Assembly (NCBI RefSeq): GCF_001427145.1
Contig: NZ_LMGL01000001.1
Location: 543,540-607,539, forward strand
Direction: 5' to 3'
Source of the DNA: Microbacterium sp. Root166
Lineage (GTDB): Bacteria; Actinomycetota; Actinomycetes; Actinomycetales; Microbacteriaceae
DNA: 64,000 bases
Shown: piece by piece, positions 24,907 through 32,960 of the stretch
Layout of the letters: every line of letters starts with the position of its first letter
Position numbering within the stretch: the first letter of the stretch is position 1
Translations under genes and position numbers: made by a program
The notes under the pieces: generated by a model
What the model saw: only the letters and a program-made list of their open reading frames with translations
Databases searched by the model: none
What the model was told of the DNA's origin: nothing

Positions 24907-26407
24907 GCTGCGCCTCCATGATCTCGGACCTCAGCGATCGCCGGAGGAGCTTGCCCGTCTCGTTGTAGGGCAGCGCCTCCCGGAAGAGCACGCGCTCCGG
25001 AACTCGGGTGCTCCGCAGTTGTGAAGCCACCCAGCGCTTCAGCTCGTCCTCCGTGACCTCGCGTCCGGCTGCCGCGACCACCGCCGCGACAGCCACCTCG
25101 CCCCACTGGTTGTCGTGCACGCCGACCACGGCCGCTTCCGCCACCGCGTCATGCGCCGTGAGCACCTCTTCGATCTCTCCGGGCGACAGGTTCTCGCCGC
25201 CGCGGACGATCACGTCGTCGAGGCGCCCGTCGACGAAGACATAGCCGTCCGCGTCGATCCATCCGGCGTCGTTGGTGTGGAACCATCCGTTCGCGTCGGT
25301 CACCGAGGAGTGGGAGTACTCCCCCGACACCTGCGGTCCGCGCACCCACAGCTCGCCGCGCTCGTCGGGGCCGAGCACATGCCCGGAGTCGTCGCACGCG
25401 ATGAGTTCGACCGACGGCAGCGGCCGACCGACCGATCCGAGACGGCGGCGCACGGCCGGGTCCTCCGAGGCGATCGCCTGACGATGATCGTCCGGTCCGA
25501 GCACTGCGATCGAGGACGTGGTCTCGGTCAGCCCATAGCCGTTGACGAAGTCGACGTGCGGCAAGAGCTCGAGCGAGCGGGTGACCACGGCCAGCGGCAT
25601 CCGTCCTCCGCCGTACGAGAGGTTGCGCAGATCCGGGAGGGTCTCGCCGGTCCGCTCGAGTACCTCGACGATGCGCGCCAGCATGGTCGGCACGACCATC
25701 GCGTGCGTGATGCGCTGCTCGCGCGCGATCCGCACCCACTCGGCAGCGTCGAAGTTGGGCAGGTAGACGATGCGTCGCCCGCTGTACAGGGCGGTGAGCA
25801 GTCCCGCGACGCCGGCGATGTGGTACGGCGGCACCGCGACCAGCTGGGCTTCGCCGGGGTCCGAGGAGAGGAAGTCGACCGACCCCAGGACGTAGGACGT
25901 CAGGTGGCGGTGACGGAGGATGGCGACCTTCGGCTTGCCCGTCGTGCCGCTCGTGTGCAGGAGCACGGCGGGCAGTTCGTCATCGTCGGGCGCGTCGCCC
26001 TCGAGCGGCGCGGTGTCGCGCACGGCCGATCGGAATCCGCCTACGTCGAACGGCAGGAAGGCCGCCCCCGCAACCTCGTCGCCGAGGGCGAGCACATCCG
26101 CCTCGGCCACCAGCAGAGCGGGGCTCTGCTCCTCGAGAATGGCACCCAGGGGCCGCGCGGCCAGACGGTAGCTCACCGGCACGAAGGCCGTGCCGGCGAG
26201 CGCGGCGCCGAAGAGCGCCACGGGGTAGGCCTCGGACGCGACTGTGACGTAGACGACGGCCCGGCGGCCGTTCGTCCGGGCGAGGCTTGCGGCTCGGCGC
26301 GCTTCCTGGCGCAGGACGGAGTAGGTCATCCCCCCGGTGCGGTCACCCACGATGACGCGATCGGGATCGGCGTCCGCGAGCATGTCCAGCAGCATGAACA
26401 CATTCAT
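24896..26407 (-). CDS. AMP-forming acyl-CoA synthetase/ligase
   Basis: A 503-residue adenylate-forming enzyme. The P-loop-like LHTSGTTGKPKVAIL, the A5 motif GYGLTETTSSIA, the A7 region WFHTNDAGWIDADGYVFVDG, RLDDVIVRGGENLSPGEIE and the C-terminal catalytic Lys segment PYNETGKLLRRSL are all present. It activates a carboxylic acid with ATP and CoA. The start at 26407 has AAGGAG upstream, and it opens the operon with ferredoxin reductase, crotonase and mmsA. In a steroid cluster such ligases usually activate side-chain or ring-derived acids; the exact acid is not predictable here. Confidence 0.94.
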   Translation of the reverse strand: MNVFMLLDMLADADPDRVIVGDRTGGMTYSVLRQEARRAASLARTNGRRAVVYVTVASEAYPVALFGAALAGTAFVPVSYRLAARPLGAILEEQSPALLVAEADVLALGDEVAGAAFLPFDVGGFRSAVRDTAPLEGDAPDDDELPAVLLHTSGTTGKPKVAILRHRHLTSYVLGSVDFLSSDPGEAQLVAVPPYHIAGVAGLLTALYSGRRIVYLPNFDAAEWVRIAREQRITHAMVVPTMLARIVEVLERTGETLPDLRNLSYGGGRMPLAVVTRSLELLPHVDFVNGYGLTETTSSIAVLGPDDHRQAIASEDPAVRRRLGSVGRPLPSVELIACDDSGHVLGPDERGELWVRGPQVSGEYSHSSVTDANGWFHTNDAGWIDADGYVFVDGRLDDVIVRGGENLSPGEIEEVLTAHDAVAEAAVVGVHDNQWGEVAVAAVVAAAGREVTEDELKRWVASQLRSTRVPERVLFREALPYNETGKLLRRSLRSEIMEAQHGV

Positions 26408-26473
26408 CCGCGGCTCCTTCTCGGCCTCGAGCGGGTGGGGGACCGACCTTCGTCATGCGTCGGCAGAGCAAAC

Positions 26474-26493
26474 AATATCATTTATCGAATATC
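26474..26493. promoter_or_regulatory. AT-rich direct repeat upstream of the acyl-CoA ligase operon
   Basis: AATATC is repeated at 26474-26479 and 26488-26493 in an AT-rich island within very GC-rich DNA, 67-86 nt upstream of the ligase start at 26407. It could be a promoter or operator element. It does not match motif A or the GCAAC/GTTGC motif. Confidence 0.35.
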
Positions 26494-26517
26494 GGGGCGG
26501 CTCGATGTCGCATCCGG

Positions 26518-27894
26518 TCACCCGAGAACGTCCACCCCGCCCACGATCACGCGCCGCGGCAGGAGCGGCGCTCGTCGGTCGCATACCGTCCGCTCGAGGT
26601 CGTCGTCGACCACGATCAGATCGGCCGGTGCGCCGATCCGCGGGGGCGCGCCCAGTGCGCGCAGCGCTTGGCTCCACGAGAGCCGCTGCCGCTCGACGAC
26701 CACCTGTCCCGCGACGCTGCGCCGCTCCACAGCGTCGCGCAGCCACCGAGCCGGATCGAGCGGCCCGTATGGCGCATCGCTGGAGAATCGCACGCTCACG
26801 CCGGCGTCATGCAGATCTCGCAGCGGATACAGCGCCGGCAGATCGGCCGGATCGACGTCGCGCAGGTAGGCGTCCCCGCGCTCGGACAAGAACCCGGGTT
26901 GAGTCACCACCGCGACCCGCTGCGCCGCGAGCCGCTCGACGACGCTCGGCGGCAGGACCGAGCCGTGCTCCACACGATCGCCGGCGCGCACGCCGGCGAG
27001 CTCGAACGCCAGCACCAGCAGATGCGCGCTGGCGGCAGTCACGCAGTGCACCGCCACGGGTCGTCGAGCCGCGTGGATCCGCGCGATGTCGGCCGTGAGC
27101 GTGTCGAGGTCGGGGAGCGCGCTCTCGTCGAGCACGAGCTTGAACGCCCCCACGCGCAGACGCCGGACATCGGTGCTCCAGCCGAGAGGAGCACCGAGGA
27201 GGGTGACGCGCTGCGGCAGGTCACCGTTGCGGATCGCTCCCTCCAGCAGCCGCAGCGAGGAGTCGTCCAGGTCGGGCGTGGCATCCGTGACCGACGTGAT
27301 GCCGTGCCGCAGCAGCCGGCTGCCCACCGCCGCCAGGTCGGGTTCGCGTCGCGGCACCCGTTCGCGCAGCCAGGCGTCCGCCCGCCAGAGCCGCCCTGTG
27401 GGGACGCCGCGCGAGTCCCGTTCGATCCCCGCGTGATCGAGCGGTCCGAGGCGTCCCAGCGCTGCGTGGTTGAGGATCCACAGCATTCCGGTGCGGTGCT
27501 GCACGCGCACCGGGGCGTCCGCGCGCAGTGCGTCGAGCGCATCCGCGTCCAGATCACCCGCGAACGATTCGTGGGCACCGGTCACCCGCAGCCATCCGTC
27601 GGGGCCGGCGGCGCTGCCGCGAATCGCTTCGCGCCACTGCTCGGCGGACATATCGGCCGGACAGACGACGGATGCCGCGGCCGCCGCCATCGCGAGCAGG
27701 TGCAGGTGTCTGTCGTGTATCCCCGCGATGACACGCGCGCCGCGCGGCTCAGCGGCGACTCGTCCCTCGCGTTCGGCGACGGATGCCTTCACGCTCGCGA
27801 TGCGCCCGCCGTGGATCTCGACGTCGACGAGACGCCGGGAGTGCGGACCCCACGTCACGCCGACCAGCCGGGACTCGGCGGGACGCGACGTCAC
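26518..27894 (-). CDS. Amidohydrolase family protein (YtcJ-like, family 3)
   Basis: A 458-residue metal-dependent amidohydrolase. After an N-terminal beta-sandwich piece (RLVDVEIHGGRIASVKASVA), metal-ligand segments are seen in GIHDRHLHLLAM, AVHCVTAASAHL, DRVEHGSVLPP and SSDAPYGPLDPARWL, followed by a return to the sandwich with APADLIVVDDDLE. Members hydrolyse amides or cyclic amidines and related C-N bonds. The start is GTG 27894, overlapping the stop of the CoA-transferase-like gene (GTGA); a longer upstream frame is not family sequence. Why an amidohydrolase is coupled to a CoA-transferase here is unclear; amide-conjugated acids, such as conjugated steroids, would be one idea. Confidence 0.85.
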   Translation of the reverse strand: MTSRPAESRLVGVTWGPHSRRLVDVEIHGGRIASVKASVAEREGRVAAEPRGARVIAGIHDRHLHLLAMAAAAASVVCPADMSAEQWREAIRGSAAGPDGWLRVTGAHESFAGDLDADALDALRADAPVRVQHRTGMLWILNHAALGRLGPLDHAGIERDSRGVPTGRLWRADAWLRERVPRREPDLAAVGSRLLRHGITSVTDATPDLDDSSLRLLEGAIRNGDLPQRVTLLGAPLGWSTDVRRLRVGAFKLVLDESALPDLDTLTADIARIHAARRPVAVHCVTAASAHLLVLAFELAGVRAGDRVEHGSVLPPSVVERLAAQRVAVVTQPGFLSERGDAYLRDVDPADLPALYPLRDLHDAGVSVRFSSDAPYGPLDPARWLRDAVERRSVAGQVVVERQRLSWSQALRALGAPPRIGAPADLIVVDDDLERTVCDRRAPLLPRRVIVGGVDVLG

Positions 27895-29093
27895 CGCGGC
27901 ACCTCGGGAGACGGCCGCCCTGCGGTGCCGCGGAACGCGCCGTGCTCGAGCGTCGCCTGAACCACGGCGGTCATCGAGCAGTCCCACACCACGCCGCCGT
28001 CGGTGGCCGACGCCGCGAGCGCCGCGGCCGTCACCCCGGTCAGCGGGTCGGCGATCGCGTCACCGGCGAAGACCGGCGCGCCCGATGCATCGACCGCGAG
28101 CAGGCCGGCCGCAGCCGCGACATCGTCGCCGAAGCCCACTCTCTCGCTTCCCCGTCCCGCGGCCGTGATGGACACCCATGTGCCTCCACGGCGCGCGTGG
28201 GCCTCGGCATCCAGCCCCCACGCACGCAGTGCGCGGGGTCTCGAGGCCTCGATCACGATGTCGGCCGCGGCGACGAGGTCGCGCAGCATCGCGCGGTCGG
28301 CGCCCGCATCCGGATCGACGAGGCGCAGCTCATGATCCTGATGCAGCTCGGCATGCAACCTCGGGTCGCCCCGGCGTGATCCGTCCGGCCGCCCGATGGC
28401 CTCGATCGTGGTGACCCGTGCGCCGGCTCTGCCCAGCAGGCAGGCCGCAAGCGGGCCTGCCCACATCGCGCTGAAATCGACGACTCGCAATCCGGCGACC
28501 GGCCGCGCCCGACGGACGTGCACCTCAGTCGGCACCCCCCGGATCGCTGAGGACTCGGGGGCGTCCTCCCACGGCATCCATCGCACCGGCGCCCCCGCGA
28601 TCCCGAAGGTCTCGAACACCTCCGCGATCTCCTCGGCCTCATGCTGCGCGGCCCAGGCCGCGAGCTCGCGCCACGGCACCGTCGGTTCCCGGATGGCGGC
28701 ACCGACGGCCGCTGCAAGAAGCCACGCGTCGTCCTCGCGCGCGGCAGTCACAGCGATCCACCCGTCCCGGCTCGGCAGCAGCCGACTGCCGCCGCCCGCC
28801 GAGACCCGCCCTGCGCGGCGGAGTTCGCGGTGCCGGCTGCGCTGACCGAGGAGCGCCGCTCCGTCGGACGATACGGCGAAGCCGCCGAGTGCGCCGGCTT
28901 CGGCTACGCGGCGGGCCATGGCATCGGCCACGATCGGGGCGGTGCCGGGCGGCAGCAGCGGCGGCCCGTCAGAACGGCCGGTCAGGTGTCCGATGCCGGT
29001 GCGGGCCCATGCCTCTGCGAGGTCTGCGGCGGACTGGTCGACCGGCCCTTCCCCCGCCCACGGCCGGACAAGGCGAGCGCCGCCCCTCGACAT
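27891..29093 (-). CDS. CaiB/BaiF-related CoA-transferase with apparently permuted domain order
   Basis: About 400 residues, but the family blocks appear in an unusual order. The first half (residues about 85-190) carries the normally C-terminal elements: RDGWIAVTAAREDDAWLL and EIAEVFETFGIAGAPVRWMP. Then comes the normally N-terminal start, AGLRVVDFSAMWAGPLAACL with GRAGARVTTIEAIGRPDGS, and the chain ends in the middle elements DAIADPLTGVTAAALAA (likely catalytic Asp) and VWDCSMTAVVQATLEHGAFR. This equals the C-half of one unit joined to the N-half of the next in the double proteins. Start is ATG 29093 or 29102; neither has a strong ribosome site. The GTG of the amidohydrolase overlaps its stop. 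Confidence 0.75.
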   Translation of the reverse strand: MSRGGARLVRPWAGEGPVDQSAADLAEAWARTGIGHLTGRSDGPPLLPPGTAPIVADAMARRVAEAGALGGFAVSSDGAALLGQRSRHRELRRAGRVSAGGGSRLLPSRDGWIAVTAAREDDAWLLAAAVGAAIREPTVPWRELAAWAAQHEAEEIAEVFETFGIAGAPVRWMPWEDAPESSAIRGVPTEVHVRRARPVAGLRVVDFSAMWAGPLAACLLGRAGARVTTIEAIGRPDGSRRGDPRLHAELHQDHELRLVDPDAGADRAMLRDLVAAADIVIEASRPRALRAWGLDAEAHARRGGTWVSITAAGRGSERVGFGDDVAAAAGLLAVDASGAPVFAGDAIADPLTGVTAAALAASATDGGVVWDCSMTAVVQATLEHGAFRGTAGRPSPEVPR

Positions 29094-29134
29094 GCCTACC
29101 ATCGTAGACACCGGCCATCGGCAAGAGGAGAAGC

Positions 29135-30154
29135 ATGTCCCACACCGTGCAAGCGGCCTCCGACGTCCTGGCGGATCGGCTGGCACCGCCTGCCCCGCTC
29201 GCGTTTCCGGCGACCGCGATGTGGATCGGCGAGGCCCCGGACGAGGCTGCGGCGGCGGCCTCGCTGCGCGCACGTCAGCGCGTCGTCGTCGGAGTGATGC
29301 GCGGGGCCGGCGCCCCGTCGGCCGAAATGGTCGCGGCCTGCGACCTCATCATCGCGGCCGAGGAGGGGCATCCCTCCTCCGTCGCCGCTGCGGACCCCGC
29401 AGCCGAAGCGAATCGAGTTCTCGCGGCCATCGGCCGCAGTCCGAAGGCGGCGACGGCGCTGGCCGACGTGCTGCGAGCGACCGAGTCGGCTTCTGTGATC
29501 GATGCCCTCCACGTGGAGTCCCTCGCGTACTCCGCGCTGCTCGCCGGCTCGGAATTCCACGCGTGGCTTGAGGGGCGCGGAACCCGGACTGCCGTCATAC
29601 CCGACCGCGCGCCGGTGCGCGTCGAGCGCAGCGGCGAGGAACTGCACGTCACGTTCGATCACGCCGAGCGCCGCAACGCGTACTCCGCAGCGATGCGCGA
29701 CGGACTCGTCGACGCCCTGAGCCTGGCCGAAGCGGACGACACGATCGCCTGCATCGTGCTCGCGGGCGAAGGCCCATCGTTCTGCGCGGGGGGGGACCTG
29801 GCCGAATTCGGAACGAACTCCGACGGCGCACAGAGTCACCTGCTGCGCACGCGAAGCGGTGCAGCAGCACCGCTTCATCGCCTCACGGCGCGCGTGGAGG
29901 CGATCGTGCACGGCGCCTGCATCGGCGCCGGCATCGAACTTCCGGCCTTCGCGGCGACGGTGCGCGTCCGCGGCGAGGCCACGTTCCGCCTGCCCGAGGT
30001 GCAGATGGGCCTCATCCCCGGCGCGGGCGGAACTGTCAGCGTCCCGCGTCGCATCGGCCGCCACCGCACGTACTGGCTCGCCGTCACCGGAGCGGCGATC
30101 GACGCGGCGACCGCGTTGCGATGGGGCCTGGCTGACGCAGTCGAGCCCGCGTGA
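29135..30154 (+). CDS. Bipartite crotonase: degenerate N-terminal half plus enoyl-CoA hydratase domain
   Basis: A 339-residue protein with GAGGAG before ATG 29135. The C-terminal 190 residues are a recognisable crotonase: LHVTFDHAERRNAYSAAMRD, SFCAGGDLAEFGTNS, VHGACIGAGIELPAFA and LPEVQMGLIPGAGGTVSVPR with both catalytic Glu positions. The first 140 residues look like a worn crotonase-like segment (VVVGVMRGAGAPSAEMVAAC, DLIIAAEEG) lacking an oxyanion hole. It ends early compared with full crotonases, with no long C-terminal helical trimerisation region. It diverges from the permuted CoA-transferase and converges with the KstD-like gene. It may be a hydratase or dehydratase of a bulky CoA ester. 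Confidence 0.8.
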   Translation: MSHTVQAASDVLADRLAPPAPLAFPATAMWIGEAPDEAAAAASLRARQRVVVGVMRGAGAPSAEMVAACDLIIAAEEGHPSSVAAADPAAEANRVLAAIGRSPKAATALADVLRATESASVIDALHVESLAYSALLAGSEFHAWLEGRGTRTAVIPDRAPVRVERSGEELHVTFDHAERRNAYSAAMRDGLVDALSLAEADDTIACIVLAGEGPSFCAGGDLAEFGTNSDGAQSHLLRTRSGAAAPLHRLTARVEAIVHGACIGAGIELPAFAATVRVRGEATFRLPEVQMGLIPGAGGTVSVPRRIGRHRTYWLAVTGAAIDAATALRWGLADAVEPA

Positions 30155-30228
30155 CGGGACTCGCCGCGGTTCGCGACCCCGGCACTCCCAGCGAGACCGC
30201 GGGTACCCGTGGGACCCCGGCGCGTCGG

Positions 30229-31788
30229 TCATACGGGCGCCACGACCTCCGCGATGTGTCGCGCCGCCCGGTACCCCCACACCATTCCGGTGCCGATCGG
30301 AGCGCCCGGGCCCGGGTAGATCGCCCCGGTCACGTTCGCGGCGGTGTTGCCGGCAGCGTAGAGGCCCTCGATCGGAGTCCCGTCGACGCGCACCACGCGT
30401 GCCGCCTCGTCGATGCACAGTCCGCCCTTGGTACCCAGGTCGCCGAGCACGATCTGGACCGCGTGGAAGGGCGGCTGGTCGAACGGGTGAAGTGCCTTGG
30501 AGCGGTCGAACCGCACGAAGAACAGATCGTATGGGTCTTCGGCTCGGTGGAACTCGGTGTCGGCTCCGGCGGCGGCGTCGGCGTCGTACCGTGTCAGCGT
30601 CGCGACCAGCGCATCCACCGGCACGCCGATGAGCTCGGCCAGTTCCGGTGCGGAGTGCGCACTGACCCAGAGCCCCGCCTCGCGGAAGGCGGCTTCGTCG
30701 GGCGCGGGCTGCATATACGACGGTGGGCTCGGATGGCGTGAGTCGAGGATCCACCACACGCGCTGGTAGCCGCCGCGCTTGTCGTAGTAGTCCTTGAGAG
30801 CGTGCCCCATGCGGTCATAAGGCTGGAGCTCGTTGGCGAACCGCTTGCCGTCCGGACCGACGAAGATGCCGTCCTGGATGCCGACATTGAATGCTGCACG
30901 TCCGTTGGGGAAGAGCACCGCCGGCATCCACCATGCCTCATCGAGGAGGTCGGTGGCCGCGCCCAGGGCGATCCCGGCAGAGATGAGGTCACCTGTGTTC
31001 ACACCGACGGGACCGGCGGTCCAGTCGCTCCCAGGGAGGTTGTGCTGGTCGCGGCGCGCCTGGGCATCCGATTCGAATCCGCCTGCAGCGAGCACGACGC
31101 CGCGCCGCGCGGCGATGCGGCGCGGACCGTCGGCGGCGTCGACCACCACGCCGACGACCCTGCCGTCGACCTCCACGAGCTCAGTCACGGGTGAGGACGC
31201 GCGAAGTTCGACGTTGTCGACGTCCTTGAGAGCGCGGAGGAACCGGCCGATGAGCGCCTGGCCGCCGACGAGCGTGTCCGCCGGGTGACCGGCGGTGAGT
31301 CCGAACGTGTCGACCGCGACGGTCGCGCGCAGCTGATCGACCGCGTCGCCCAGGTCTGCCCTCTCTACGGGAGCCGGAAAGAGCCCGCGCCCGAGATCGA
31401 ATCGGCCCTTGCCCGGGAAGTAATCCGGGAACGGCGTGTGGATGAACCGCAGCCACGGGCTGGTGTCGGTGAGGAACCGCACCAGCTCGGGACCCGTTTC
31501 GACGTACGTGCGCTGCAGGTTCTCGGGCGTTCGCCCGCCGACCAGCGCCGTGAGGTACTCGAGGCCCAGTTCGACGGAGTCGTCGACACCGGCCTCGCGG
31601 ACCACGTGGTTGCCCGGCAGCCAGATGCCTGCGCCGGAGTAGGCGGTCGTCCCGCCGAAGGCCCCGCTCTTCTCGAGCACCAGCACGTCGAGGCCGGACC
31701 GGCCGGCGGTGTAGGCGGCGCTCAGGCCCGCGGCGCCTGACCCGACGACGACGACCTCGGCCTCGTCGTCCCACTCGAGAGAGGTCAT
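30229..31788 (-). CDS. kstD: 3-ketosteroid delta1-dehydrogenase-like FAD protein
   Basis: A 519-residue flavoprotein of the KstD/fumarate reductase superfamily. The FAD motif VVVVGSGAAGLSAAYTAGR is near residue 12, followed by GGTTAYSGAGIWLPGN. Tyr in PDYFPGKG (residue 123) matches the active-site Tyr119 I recall for Rhodococcus KstD1. The C-terminus has DLGTKGGLCID, GLYAAGNTAAN and IYPGPGAPIGTG, matching the Tyr/Gly pair of the KstD active site. It introduces the delta1 double bond into 3-ketosteroid ring A. ATG 31788 overlaps the stop of the ketosteroid isomerase gene. The exact steroid and regiochemistry remain inference. Confidence 0.85.
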   Translation of the reverse strand: MTSLEWDDEAEVVVVGSGAAGLSAAYTAGRSGLDVLVLEKSGAFGGTTAYSGAGIWLPGNHVVREAGVDDSVELGLEYLTALVGGRTPENLQRTYVETGPELVRFLTDTSPWLRFIHTPFPDYFPGKGRFDLGRGLFPAPVERADLGDAVDQLRATVAVDTFGLTAGHPADTLVGGQALIGRFLRALKDVDNVELRASSPVTELVEVDGRVVGVVVDAADGPRRIAARRGVVLAAGGFESDAQARRDQHNLPGSDWTAGPVGVNTGDLISAGIALGAATDLLDEAWWMPAVLFPNGRAAFNVGIQDGIFVGPDGKRFANELQPYDRMGHALKDYYDKRGGYQRVWWILDSRHPSPPSYMQPAPDEAAFREAGLWVSAHSAPELAELIGVPVDALVATLTRYDADAAAGADTEFHRAEDPYDLFFVRFDRSKALHPFDQPPFHAVQIVLGDLGTKGGLCIDEAARVVRVDGTPIEGLYAAGNTAANVTGAIYPGPGAPIGTGMVWGYRAARHIAEVVAPV

Positions 31789-32198
31789 TGGGCTTCCTTG
31801 CTCTGGTCGGTGTCTTGGATATGCACGTCTTCGCTCGACCAGATAGCGCGCATCGAGGTGATCCGGCCCGATGCGTCGAAGGTCATGACGTCGATGGGCG
31901 CGGTCGTGATGCACCGTCCCGGTACGAGGACGTCGACTTCGAAGCGGAAGGCGGCGGTGTAGCCGGTGGCGCGGAAGTCCTTCAGACGGGTTCGCCGGTC
32001 GAGCACCGAAAGGGGTCGGTAGAAGTCGACGATCGCATCGCGCCCTTCGTGGGGCGCCGTACCGGCCGGGTCCTCAACGGTCGCATCGGGGGCGTAGAGG
32101 TCGGCGATCTGGTCGGGAGTCCCGTCGGAGATCGCAGCGAGATACCGCTCGACGGTGTCGCGCATCTGATCCCTGGAGGGAAGGGTCGTATCTGTCAT
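31785..32198 (-). CDS. ksi: Steroid delta5-isomerase (ketosteroid isomerase)
   Basis: A 137-residue NTF2-fold protein that aligns throughout with Pseudomonas ketosteroid isomerase. The catalytic trio is present: Tyr19 in ERYLAAI, the base Asp43 in TVEDPAG and Asp103 in PIDVMTFD; the C-terminal SMRAIWSSEDVH also matches. It moves the double bond from delta5 to delta4 in 3-ketosteroids. Its stop overlaps the ATG of the KstD-like gene, so delta4-isomerisation and delta1-dehydrogenation are genetically coupled. It lies 72 nt downstream of a small helical protein in the P450/ferredoxin minus-strand group. No good ribosome site precedes ATG 32198, but length fits the family. Confidence 0.87.
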   Translation of the reverse strand: MTDTTLPSRDQMRDTVERYLAAISDGTPDQIADLYAPDATVEDPAGTAPHEGRDAIVDFYRPLSVLDRRTRLKDFRATGYTAAFRFEVDVLVPGRCITTAPIDVMTFDASGRITSMRAIWSSEDVHIQDTDQSKEAQ

Positions 32199-32270
32199 GG
32201 GCTCGGTCGCGGCACGCCGAACGCAGCGGGAGCGCTGCCGCGGTGATCCGCGGTCAGCGCTCCCCCACGT

Positions 32271-32489
32271 TCACAGCGCGTTGAGGCGCTCCTGCAGGCT
32301 GGTGATCTGCTCGTCGCTCAGCTGCCCGCCCGAGAGCTTGATGATCTGCAGAACGGGCATGCCCATCGCCATCTTGATCATCGGGTGCTTGCGCAGGTCG
32401 GGAACGACCTCGTCGAAGATCACCTCCGCCTCGGGGTCCTTCAGGATGTCGCCGAGCTTGGTCTTGGCGAGGTCGTACTTTCCGGCCAT
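32271..32489 (-). CDS. Small helical protein in the P450/ferredoxin/KSI operon
   Basis: A 72-residue protein, ATG 32489 with AGGACCAGAG upstream; a GTG at 32507 in the same frame would add six residues but lacks a ribosome site. The sequence is helical and ends QLSDEQITSLQERLNAL. The pattern D-I-L-K-D-P-E-A, H-P-M, then a hydrophobic helix and G-G-Q-L-S resembles a short module I recall at the C-termini of some glycosidases; this is memory, not a search. The product of 36830-37153 has a similar pattern. Its leader (32490-32618) holds two stable hairpins and the GCAAC-TATC-GTTGC palindrome. Function unknown. Confidence 0.72.
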   Translation of the reverse strand: MAGKYDLAKTKLGDILKDPEAEVIFDEVVPDLRKHPMIKMAMGMPVLQIIKLSGGQLSDEQITSLQERLNAL

Positions 32490-32520
32490 CTCTGGTCCTG
32501 CCTTCACATCGTCGTTGATG

Positions 32521-32567
32521 CGTCCCTGCGGGTGCAGGGACGTTGCTGCGGGCCCGATCGGGGCCCG
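32521..32567 (-). other. Two hairpins in the leader of the small helical protein gene
   Basis: CGTCCCTGC-GGGT-GCAGGGACG (32521-32542) gives a 9-bp stem and CGGGCCC-GATCG-GGGCCCG (32549-32567) a 7-bp stem. Both lie between the ferredoxin stop and the small-protein start. They could be a terminator, an RNA-processing site or an attenuator setting a lower level for the downstream ksi-kstD genes. No U-run follows on the minus strand. Confidence 0.5.
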
Positions 32568-32580
32568 ACGTTTTCGCGTT

Positions 32581-32598
32581 TCGCAACTATCGTTGCGA
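32581..32598. promoter_or_regulatory. Candidate operator, motif B site 1
   Basis: TCGCAAC-TATC-GTTGCGA is a perfect 7-bp inverted repeat with a 4-nt spacer. It lies upstream of the small helical protein/ksi/kstD genes. It shares GCAAC-NNTC-GTTGCGACT with the site at 36148 next to the TetR regulator gene. Confidence 0.6.
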
Positions 32599-32618
32599 CT
32601 TCTTCCGAGGTCCGGAAG

Positions 32619-32939
32619 TCACAGCTGGGTCGGTGGGATCGTGACGTGGATGATCTGACCGTCGCCCACCTTGACCTGACAGGACAGGCGCGAGCAGTCC
32701 AGTCGGTCCGCCGCGGTCGTGTCGAGCATGTCGTCCTCGAAGTCGGCGAGCGGACCGCAGTCGGCCAGGTCCCTCTCGTCGACGTAGACGTGACACGTCG
32801 CGCATGACAGGGTGCCCCCGCACTGGGCGAGAATGCCGCGGACTCCGTTCTTCGTCGCCAGCTGCATCACAGACTGACCCGGCTCGGCAAGTAGCTCCCG
32901 CACCGTGCCATCCGGCTGCGTGTAGACGACGCTTCCCAT
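32619..32939 (-). CDS. 2Fe-2S ferredoxin (adrenodoxin/putidaredoxin type)
   Basis: A 106-residue ferredoxin. The cluster ligands are Cys40, Cys46 and Cys49 (CGGTLSCATCHVYV) and Cys87 in SRLSCQV, the C-x5-C-x2-C plus distant C spacing of P450-type ferredoxins. The PTQL-like C-terminal tail (TIPPTQL) also fits. The start at 32939 has a GGGAAGGGAA ribosome site. It lies 21 nt downstream of the P450 gene and should be its direct electron donor, reduced by the FAD reductase at 23620. It may also serve the P450 at 19258, which has no ferredoxin of its own nearby. Confidence 0.95.
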   Translation of the reverse strand: MGSVVYTQPDGTVRELLAEPGQSVMQLATKNGVRGILAQCGGTLSCATCHVYVDERDLADCGPLADFEDDMLDTTAADRLDCSRLSCQVKVGDGQIIHVTIPPTQL

Positions 32940-32960
32940 CCGATTCCCTTCCCAGCGGTC

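Noticed and set aside
30155..30228. A terminator between the bipartite crotonase and the KstD-like gene
   Set aside because: Only a short CGGGTACCCG palindrome is present, too weak to call.
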